Source: an uncultured Collinsella sp.
GTDB lineage: Bacteria; Actinomycetota; Coriobacteriia; Coriobacteriales; Coriobacteriaceae
Direction of reading: 5' to 3'
NCBI GenBank assembly: GCA_900752345.1
Contig: CAADVA010000165.1
Span: 1 to 5,860 of the forward strand
DNA: 5,860 nt
Below, in pieces: positions 1-4,529 of this stretch. Position numbers and translations under genes: made by a program. Each line of letters starts with the position of its first letter. The first letter of the stretch is position 1. The notes beneath the pieces are model-generated. The model had not been told where the DNA came from, did not search any database, and worked only from the letters and a program-made list of their open reading frames with translations.

Positions 1-186
1 CACCTTGCCTGCACGCAGGGCAGCGCGCGGGCCGAGCGGTGCGAAGACGGCTGGAACACGCTGCCCGAAGCCGGCGGCTCCATGGGCCCGCTCAACAAGA
101 GCATCACCTTCGGCGCCACGCTGCCCGAGGGTACGCAGCTCACACTCGTGGACACTGCTCATAACAACCGTGAATACCACTGAACG

Positions 187-954
187 GTGGGCGCGGGCGG
201 AGCGGCGTCGGTCAAACTCACCGAGTTTGTGGACGCTAGCAAGAAGGCCTACGTCGAGCCGTGGCTGAGTGAAACCGTGGGCGTGAAGGCCGATGAGGCC
301 AAGGAGGACAAGGACGGCGCTTGGGTCAAGCTCGCCGATGACGAGGTCAAGGACAAGAGCCAGGCCGAACTCGCGAAGATGGCTGGCGCCAAGGTCGATG
401 GCGCGTACTACCGCGCGCGCACTTCTTCCGACGCGACGGGCACGTTCTATACCCTCTCCGTTGATAAGGAAGAGCCCAAGAGCGAAAACTTCTACTTGGT
501 GGTGCGCACGCCGGCGGGGTCCGCGGGCGTCAACGGCTACACCGCCACCACGGTGGACACGAGCCTCAACGAGCACATCAACTACCTGCTGCGAGGCAAG
601 AAAGCAGCCGACGGCAAGGCTGCCGAGGATGGGCACCAGAATACGCCCTCGACCTACAGCGTGGCATCAAACTACACGCACAGCCTCGTTGACAACAAGC
701 GTAACCTCGTCGACAACAGGGACAGCATCAACCGGATGGAGCTTAAGGAAGCCACCTATTCGCTTTCCATGAACGTGAGCGACACCGTGACGTTTGACTC
801 GAGCCAGCAATACACGAGCTCTGACGCGCTGTATTATCAGCTCGATTCGTCGCTTGTCACCTATCACGATGGCGTCATCGCGGGCTCGGTAGGATACCCC
901 ACGGGCACGCAGGGCACGTATGAGTTCTACGTTAAGGTGGGTGATAACTACTAA
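187..954 (+). CDS. Middle segment of the interrupted surface protein (between the TGA and TAA)
   Basis: This 255-residue open segment lies between the two internal stops. The first usable start is GTG at 187, four bases after the TGA, but no Shine-Dalgarno-like sequence precedes it, so independent translation is doubtful. The protein is hydrophilic and beta-prone. It contains a Lys/Asp/Glu-rich stretch (about residues 32-65 of the segment), the run ENFYLVVRTPAGSAGVNGY and a Tyr/Ser-rich C-terminal part ending in VKVGDNY. It has no signal peptide and no membrane helix, so a product started here would be stranded in the cytoplasm. A gene caller may list it as a separate hypothetical protein; I regard it as part of the broken 1-1908 frame. 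Confidence 0.4.
   Translation: MGAGGAASVKLTEFVDASKKAYVEPWLSETVGVKADEAKEDKDGAWVKLADDEVKDKSQAELAKMAGAKVDGAYYRARTSSDATGTFYTLSVDKEEPKSENFYLVVRTPAGSAGVNGYTATTVDTSLNEHINYLLRGKKAADGKAAEDGHQNTPSTYSVASNYTHSLVDNKRNLVDNRDSINRMELKEATYSLSMNVSDTVTFDSSQQYTSSDALYYQLDSSLVTYHDGVIAGSVGYPTGTQGTYEFYVKVGDNY
684..718 (+). repeat. Short in-frame duplication within the surface-protein frame
   Basis: CCTCGTTGACAACA (684-697) recurs as CCTCGTCGACAACA (705-718), 13 of 14 bases identical and exactly 21 bases apart, so the protein repeats LVDN at a seven-residue interval (LVDNKRN, then LVDNRDS). This is probably a small local duplication in a repeat-prone extracellular protein; it could be coincidental. Confidence 0.35.
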
Positions 955-1002
955 ACCTGGGGCGGGTCGGGTTGGAATCTGGCCGGCACGAAGGAGACCC
1001 CA

Positions 1003-1908
1003 GTGGTGTCGGGCCTTAGTTGGACTGCGAACGGTGGCGACATGTCACTGGTGCTTGCCGATGCTGAGGGTAATCCCATCGATATGTCGGGCCTGCGCGA
1101 GATCGCCAAGAACCATGTCAACGCCTTCACCGTTACCATGAGGGCCGCGCTCACCATGACGGAGCCTGCCTGCCAGGCGGGTATCGTGGCCTCGCAGAAC
1201 AGCGGCACCGACCGCTACACCAAACCCAACTACCGCGCGTACCTTTCCACGCATGCCGACACGCTCAGCACCAGTAGCAACTCGGCATACAACGATGGCG
1301 GCGCCGGCTACTACCGTATGGATGTGGGCTCATCGACCATCGCGCTCGAGGCGTCTAAGAAATCCCAGTTGGGCATCAACATCGATGACCTCAAGTCCGC
1401 TGACGGCGAGATCGCTCTGGTGGGTACCTACGACCTGAGCAAGCTCACGGGCGCCGAGGCTAAGATCGACGCCGCAAGCACGGTGACCTACACGCTGAGC
1501 CTGGAGCAGCGGCAAGATAATGGCGGCTATGCTCCGGTCGGCGATATCTCGAACTACATTACGGTGCTCGGCAGCGATTACCTAGGCACGGGTGTGGCAT
1601 CCGCCGACGGCAACAGCTATGTGTTCACCGACACCAAGACCAACGGCGCGTTCCTCACGCGCGACGGCAACAGCCTTGCCTTTAAGCATGCCTTCCGCGT
1701 TAAAGTGAATACGAATGTTGAGGGTGAGAACCAAACTTACGCAAACTACCGCTTGGTGCTTACGGCCAATATTATGACCGGCAACGTTGTCGACGACACA
1801 CCGGTCAACGTTAGCAACCTTGATGGCTATTCGCACTCCGACTACGTGACGTACACGCTAGCGCGCATCAACACCGAGGGCATTCGGCACGAGACGAAAA
1901 CCAACTAG
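1003..1908 (+). CDS. C-terminal segment of the interrupted surface protein, possibly separately started
   Basis: This is a 301-residue open segment after the TAA. GTG at 1003 is preceded by AAGGAG at 991-996 with a six-base spacer, a good ribosome-binding arrangement, although the same bases also code in frame (Lys-Glu) and the match may be chance. The frame is open from 955, so coding sense begins before this start. The protein is extracellular in style: many Tyr, Asn, Thr and Ser, little charge clustering, no cysteine pairs suggesting catalysis, and repeated short beta-strand-like stretches such as NYRLVLTANIM near the end. The C-terminus (HETKTN) carries no LPXTG anchor, membrane helix or recognisable binding domain. 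A product from GTG 1003 would lack a signal peptide. I cannot assign a family; it most likely represents the natural C-terminal domain of the larger protein. Confidence 0.5.
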   Translation: MVSGLSWTANGGDMSLVLADAEGNPIDMSGLREIAKNHVNAFTVTMRAALTMTEPACQAGIVASQNSGTDRYTKPNYRAYLSTHADTLSTSSNSAYNDGGAGYYRMDVGSSTIALEASKKSQLGINIDDLKSADGEIALVGTYDLSKLTGAEAKIDAASTVTYTLSLEQRQDNGGYAPVGDISNYITVLGSDYLGTGVASADGNSYVFTDTKTNGAFLTRDGNSLAFKHAFRVKVNTNVEGENQTYANYRLVLTANIMTGNVVDDTPVNVSNLDGYSHSDYVTYTLARINTEGIRHETKTN

Positions 1909-1917
1909 CTACGCGAG

Positions 1918-1948
1918 GGGCGGCAACCACCCGGTTGCCGCCCTTTTT
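1918..1948 (+). terminator. Strong rho-independent terminator after the surface-protein gene
   Basis: A perfect 11-bp stem, GGGCGGCAACC (1918-1928) against GGTTGCCGCCC (1933-1943), closes a four-base ACCC loop and is followed at once by five Ts, then CTTGTT. It starts ten bases after the TAG at 1906, so it ends the transcription unit of the interrupted gene and insulates the repeat block and gene that follow. It is intact even though the gene it serves is broken. Confidence 0.93.
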
Positions 1949-1984
1949 CTTGTTCGCTTGGCCTACTGCTGCCCCAGCTCTCCA

Positions 1985-2080
1985 CCAACTTTCCAGCTTT
2001 CCACTTAACTTACCACTCAAGGTGGAAAGCTGGAAAGTTAAGTGGAAAGCTGGTAAGTTAGGTGGAAAGTTGGAAAGTTG
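1985..2080 (+). repeat. Upstream heptamer repeat block: inverted plus 20-bp tandem array
   Basis: On the + strand TGGAAAG starts at 2023, 2031, 2043, 2063 and 2071, with the variant TGGTAAG at 2051, so the steps are 8, 12, 8, 12, 8. This makes three 20-bp units (2021-2040, 2041-2060, 2061-2080). The left half carries the opposite orientation: CTTTCCA at 1989 and 1997 and CTTACCA at 2009. The halves can pair in alternative registers: 1989-2004 with 2022-2037 (16 of 16 bp), 1985-2011 with 2035-2061 (25 of 27), and 1986-2004 with 2062-2080 (18 of 19). The array stops directly against the ribosome binding site of the gene at 2092, so it occupies its promoter or leader region. A repeated operator for a DNA-binding protein, a structured leader, or the end of a mobile unit all fit. 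Confidence 0.9.
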
Positions 2081-2085
2081 GGAGG
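2081..2085 (+). promoter_or_regulatory. Ribosome binding site that fixes the start of the AlbA_2-like gene
   Basis: GGAGG lies six bases before ATG at 2092. An in-frame GTG at 2062 would add ten residues (MESWKVGRFG), but these are only the third repeat unit read as codons, and no ribosome binding site precedes that GTG. The ATG is therefore preferred. Confidence 0.8.
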
Positions 2086-2091
2086 TTCGGC

Positions 2092-3561
2092 ATGAATGAG
2101 GAGTGGTTGGCGCAGGTTATCCATCATCTGCGGGCAATAGGAAACGACACCCAGCAGTACGAAGTAAAAGAAGCCAAGGGCGCGCTCCCCAAAAGCATCG
2201 TCGAGACGCTTTCGGCATTTTCCAACGCGCAGGGCGGCTTTATCATCCTCGGCATTTCCGAAAAGAACGGGTTTATGCCCGTCGAGGGTTTTGATGCCCG
2301 CAAGATGCAAGACGCCCTCTCTTCTGCATGTGAAAAGCTGACGCCCGTTGTGAGGCCGGATATCCAAGTGCTCCCCTTCGAGGGTAAGCTGGTGCTTTGC
2401 GCGCGCATCAAAGAAATGTATCCACGCGATAAACCCTGCTATATTGCGGCACGCGGAATGTACGATTCGTCCTTTATCCGTACGGGCGACGGCGACCGGC
2501 GCATGACTCCCTACGAAATCGATCGCTTTATGGAGGAGCATGTTCAGCCTACATACGACGACGAGCCGGTCGAAGGTGCCACGCTCGATGACCTTGACGC
2601 CGATCTTTTGCAAGGGTTTATAAAACGCCAGCGCGAGCTACACCCTAGGCTTTTGGGCACCAGAAGCGACGATGAGATTCTCTTTGACCTGCATGTGACC
2701 AAAAGGGTGGACGACGCAATCGTGCCGACGCTTGCTGCAATTGTCGCGATGGGACGGTTTCCGCAAAAGTTCTTCCCACGTCTCAATGTGACCTTTACGG
2801 CGTACCCCGGGACCGCAAAAACGCAGCGAGTAAGTGATAACAAGCGTTTTGTGGATTCTCAGACCATTTTGGGTCCGATCCCTTTCATGATTGAGGACGT
2901 GCTTGCCGCCGTTGCGAGAAACACCCGAAACGCAGCGGTTATCGAGGGCGCGTTCCGGAAAGATGTGCCCGATTATCCGCCCGTGGCGCTGCGCGAGGCG
3001 GTGGCGAACGCGCTCATGCACCGCGACTACTCTTCCGCCGCGCGCGGCTCACAAGTGCAGGTCAACTTGTATATCGACCGCGTCGAGATTCTCAATCCCG
3101 GCGGGCTGTACGGCGACGTAACGATCGATTCGCTGGGAGTTTCTGGGGTTTCGTCATCCAGAAACCAGTTCCTTTCAAATATCCTCGAGACCACGCCGTA
3201 CCCAGACGGTGGCTACGTGGTCGAAAATCGCGGCACTGGTTATCAGGAGATAGGTGAGCAGCTCGAGCGGGCAAACATGTTGCCGCCCGAACCAAAGAAC
3301 TCGACAGTTTCTTTTTCGTTGACGTTCGATAAGCGAAAGATAATGCGGGCGGAACAGGTGACGTCTGTGGGGCATGTGGACGAGGCAATCTTGGATTACC
3401 TGGCAACACATTCTTCGGCCTCGACCAAGGAGCTCACCGACGCTTCGGGTTTGAGCAGGAGCGCCGTTTCCAACCACATAAAAGGCTTGATTGGTGCGGG
3501 CAAGATTGAGGCGATGGAGCCTCCGCGCAGCCCGCGACAACGGTATCGACTCGCGAAGTAG
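2092..3561 (+). CDS. AlbA_2/Schlafen-like domain protein with GHKL-type ATPase-like region and C-terminal winged helix (COG2865-like)
   Basis: The 489-residue protein has three parts. Residues about 20-150 match the style of the Schlafen AlbA_2 domain: YEVKEAKG at 23-30, then SAFSNAQGGFIILGI at 41-55, the family's typical Asn/Gly-Gly strand. Residues about 295-415 look like the ATPase-like domain of COG2865 proteins (HATPase_c_4): REAVANALMHRDY at 301-313 with the N-box-like Asn307, EILNPGGL at 332-339, and NRGTGYQEI at 379-387. Residues 430-489 form a winged helix-turn-helix with recognition helix around SRSAVSNHIKGL. Proteins of this design are usually called RecG-related or predicted transcriptional regulators; their biochemical activity is poorly known. 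It stands alone, with repeat blocks on both sides. I infer a cytoplasmic DNA-binding protein that may regulate itself through those repeats; a role in defence or mobility is possible but not shown. The gene is intact, with no frameshift. Confidence 0.88.
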   Translation: MNEEWLAQVIHHLRAIGNDTQQYEVKEAKGALPKSIVETLSAFSNAQGGFIILGISEKNGFMPVEGFDARKMQDALSSACEKLTPVVRPDIQVLPFEGKLVLCARIKEMYPRDKPCYIAARGMYDSSFIRTGDGDRRMTPYEIDRFMEEHVQPTYDDEPVEGATLDDLDADLLQGFIKRQRELHPRLLGTRSDDEILFDLHVTKRVDDAIVPTLAAIVAMGRFPQKFFPRLNVTFTAYPGTAKTQRVSDNKRFVDSQTILGPIPFMIEDVLAAVARNTRNAAVIEGAFRKDVPDYPPVALREAVANALMHRDYSSAARGSQVQVNLYIDRVEILNPGGLYGDVTIDSLGVSGVSSSRNQFLSNILETTPYPDGGYVVENRGTGYQEIGEQLERANMLPPEPKNSTVSFSLTFDKRKIMRAEQVTSVGHVDEAILDYLATHSSASTKELTDASGLSRSAVSNHIKGLIGAGKIEAMEPPRSPRQRYRLAK

Positions 3562-3596
3562 GGCTGTCCGTCGCCCATGCTTCGGTCTCCCAACTT

Positions 3597-3677
3597 CTTT
3601 CCAGCTTTCCACTTAACTTACCACTTAAGGTGGAAAGCTGGAAAGTTAAGTGGAAAGTTGGGAAGCAAGTGGAAAGC
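3597..3677 (+). repeat. Downstream copy of the heptamer repeat block
   Basis: Positions 3597-3657 match 1989-2049 at 60 of 61 bases in the same orientation; the only change is C at 2018 to T at 3626. The copy keeps the 16-bp inverted repeat CTTTCCAGCTTTCCAC (3597-3612) against 3630-3645 with a 17-base loop. Plus-strand heptamers start at 3631, 3639 and 3651, and after a degraded stretch another starts at 3670. The block begins 36 bases after the stop codon of the AlbA_2-like gene. It has no T-run after the stem, so it is not an ordinary intrinsic terminator, though the hairpin could slow polymerase or protect the 3' end. Together with the upstream block it brackets the gene. Confidence 0.9.
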
Positions 3678-3744
3678 TGACATGTTAGGTGCGGACTGAC
3701 GAGGGGTTAATAATTGCACAAACCATACCAGCCAAACAAAAAGA

Positions 3745-3761
3745 TACCAATCTGGTTGGTA
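3745..3761. repeat. Short dyad TACCAA-N5-TTGGTA
   Basis: TACCAA (3745-3750) and TTGGTA (3756-3761) are perfect inverted arms around TCTGG. It could be an operator half-site pair or a weak hairpin. The arm loosely resembles the TGGTAAG variant heptamer of the nearby repeat blocks. No function can be assigned. Confidence 0.35.
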
Positions 3762-3869
3762 AAACACCGTCAATGAGCCGCGAGCCAACTAGCTGCGTAA
3801 ATAAAACCTAAAGAACTGTTGCAAATGAATGGCAAATACCCAGATGCCGCCGTTGCGATTTTCAATTAA

Positions 3870-3900
3870 CTGTTACGCGGGAACAGCAAAATGCTACTAT
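3870..3900 (+). promoter_or_regulatory. Extended -10 promoter with overlapping dyad, for the small HTH gene
   Basis: TGCTACTAT at 3892-3900 contains the extended -10 element TGn followed by TACTAT (3895-3900). The -35 position (around 3871-3878) has only a weak match, as is common for extended -10 promoters. A dyad, CTGTT (3870-3874) and AACAG (3882-3886) around ACGCGGG, covers the -35 area and could be an operator. Transcription would start near 3907, giving a leader of about 40 bases before GTG at 3945. Confidence 0.55.
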
Positions 3901-3944
3901 CTAACAAGCACGTAAGAAAGCAGATTAACGGTTAAGGCTAAGAA

Positions 3945-4349
3945 GTGGCAGGTATGTCGGAAGCAACTAGGACCCGCACGCATGCGCCCGAGGTTAGGCA
4001 GCGCGCCGTCGAGATCCTCCAAGAGGGGGTCGGTCACCGCGCCCTCGCTGCAAAGCTTGGCATTCCCCAGGCCACGGCTCGTCAGTGGGCCCGCGCATAT
4101 GCCGTGGGCGGTGCCGACGCCGTGCTCAATGCGGGCGCTCGTCATCACACCTATTCGTACGACGTAAAGCTCGCCGTGGTTAAGGACCGTCTGGAAAACG
4201 GCCTGACGGTTCGCGAGGCCATGATCAAGCACAAGATTCCTAGCGAGTCTTCGGTCAAGGCTTGGTGCCGCCAGTATCGCGAGAGCGGTGAGTCCGCGCT
4301 GGTCGATAAGCCGCGCGGTCGCAAGCCGCGCGTTAAAAAGGCGGAATAG
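3945..4349 (+). CDS. Orphan double helix-turn-helix protein, IS3/IS150 OrfA-like
   Basis: The 134-residue protein contains two successive helix-turn-helix units: residues 16-52 (VRQRAVEIL, then LGIPQATARQWARAY) and 72-111 (YDVKLAVVK, then IPSESSVKAWCRQY). It ends in a basic tail, KPRGRKPRVKKAE. Two HTH units in tandem followed by a Gly-Glu-x-(Gly/Ala)-Leu type link are what OrfA proteins of IS150-type (IS3 family) elements show at their N-terminus. Those proteins run to about 170 residues and end in a leucine-zipper coiled coil that is missing here. No OrfB integrase frame follows, and no terminal inverted repeats are seen. It has its own promoter and terminator. GTG at 3945, with AAGG seven bases upstream, is preferred; ATG at 3954 is the alternative, three codons shorter. 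I infer a DNA-binding protein, either a transposon remnant or one taken over as a regulator. Confidence 0.8.
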   Translation: MAGMSEATRTRTHAPEVRQRAVEILQEGVGHRALAAKLGIPQATARQWARAYAVGGADAVLNAGARHHTYSYDVKLAVVKDRLENGLTVREAMIKHKIPSESSVKAWCRQYRESGESALVDKPRGRKPRVKKAE

Positions 4350-4361
4350 CAAACGGGATGG

Positions 4362-4384
4362 TGCGCCCACAGGGGCGCATTTTT
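4362..4384 (+). terminator. Rho-independent terminator after the small HTH gene
   Basis: TGCGCCC (4362-4368) pairs with GGGCGCA (4373-4379) around an ACAG loop and is followed by five Ts (4380-4384). It begins 13 bases after the TAG at 4347. It ends the HTH transcript and separates it from the downstream membrane-complex gene, so the two are not one operon. Confidence 0.88.
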
Positions 4385-4472
4385 CTTGCCGCGCCTCTGC
4401 TCCAAAGCGGACGTGCCCTTGCCCCGTACGCCTAAAACTCCCCAGTTGACCGAAAACCTGCCGCCGCTACTC

Positions 4473-4501
4473 CTCAATTGAGCTATAACGTTAAACAATT
4501 G
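4473..4501 (+). promoter_or_regulatory. Palindrome cluster and likely promoter upstream of the membrane-complex gene
   Basis: The perfect palindromes CTCAATTGAG (4473-4482) and TAACGTTA (4486-4493) are followed by a second CAATTG at 4496-4501. The two CAATTG cores start at 4475 and 4496, exactly 21 bp or about two helical turns apart. TATAAC at 4484-4489 is a fair -10 element lying between them; its -35 region is GC-rich and unlike the consensus, so an activator may be needed. TTGACC at 4446-4451 is too far away to serve as its -35. The layout suggests an operator around a promoter; the regulator is unknown. Confidence 0.45.
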
Positions 4502-4515
4502 CAGCGTTTTTGCAT

Positions 4516-4522
4516 GGGGGAG
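4516..4522 (+). promoter_or_regulatory. Ribosome binding site for the NuoL/HyfB-like gene
   Basis: GGGGGAG lies seven bases before ATG at 4530. The closer ATG at 4525 reads Met-Val-stop and cannot be the start, so this site supports 4530. Confidence 0.75.
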
Positions 4523-4529
4523 TGATGGT

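Larger units (their letters stand above)
1..1908 (+). pseudogene. Large secreted/surface protein, 5'-truncated by the window, interrupted by two in-frame stops
   Basis: Frame 1 reads as one continuous protein of 635 codons from the left edge to TAG at 1906, except for TGA at codon 61 (181-183) and TAA at codon 318 (952-954). Sequence on both sides of each stop has the same style: Thr/Ser/Asn/Tyr/Gly-rich, beta-prone, few hydrophobic runs, GC-rich third positions, no frameshift. Segments such as LPEGTQLTLVD (codons 42-52), GTYEFYVKVGDNY before the second stop and TWGGSGWNL after it look like parts of Ig-like extracellular domains. No LPXTG motif, sorting signal or membrane helix is visible at the C-terminus. 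The start and any signal peptide lie outside the window. I infer a cell-envelope or secreted protein, possibly an adhesin, of unknown ligand. The simplest reading is a decaying gene with two nonsense mutations; stop read-through or separately translated pieces cannot be excluded. Confidence 0.72.
3562..3944. other. 383-base intergenic region, AT-richer in its middle part
   Basis: The left third holds the downstream repeat block. From about 3700 to 3890 I see no reading frame of note on either strand, no tRNA-like fold and no clear terminator for the gene on the left. The stretch is visibly richer in A and T than the flanking genes, with runs such as AAACAAAAAG. Small elements inside it are a TACCAA/TTGGTA dyad at 3745-3761, a GCAAAT pair at 3821 and 3832 (11 bp apart) and the promoter of the next gene. 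A small RNA cannot be ruled out, but nothing positively supports one. Confidence 0.6.

Noticed and set aside
181..183. TGA as a selenocysteine codon or sign of an alternative genetic code
   Set aside because: The same frame also holds a TAA, the context is a structural extracellular protein with no redox motif, I see no convincing selenocysteine hairpin after the TGA, and the other genes in the window have no internal TGA.
5..268. Open frame of 87 codons in frame 2 at the left edge
   Set aside because: It overlaps the coherent frame 1 protein, is Arg/Ser/Pro-rich as expected for a shifted reading of GC-rich codons, and has no ribosome binding site.
1985..2080. Repeat block as a CRISPR array
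   Set aside because: Units of 20 bp abut with no unique spacers, and half of the block is inverted; there are no cas genes in the window.
2038..2613. 191-codon minus-strand frame across the start of the AlbA_2-like gene
   Set aside because: It lies opposite a clear conserved gene, runs into the repeat block and shows no recognisable domain; it is an antisense shadow.
3597..3645. Downstream hairpin as an intrinsic terminator of the AlbA_2-like gene
   Set aside because: The stem is strong but has a 17-base loop and no T-run after it, and the same structure occurs upstream of the gene where a terminator role makes little sense.
4446..4474. TTGACC at 4446 as the -35 box of the membrane-subunit promoter
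   Set aside because: No acceptable -10 lies 16-18 bp downstream, and TATAAC at 4484 is 32 bp away.
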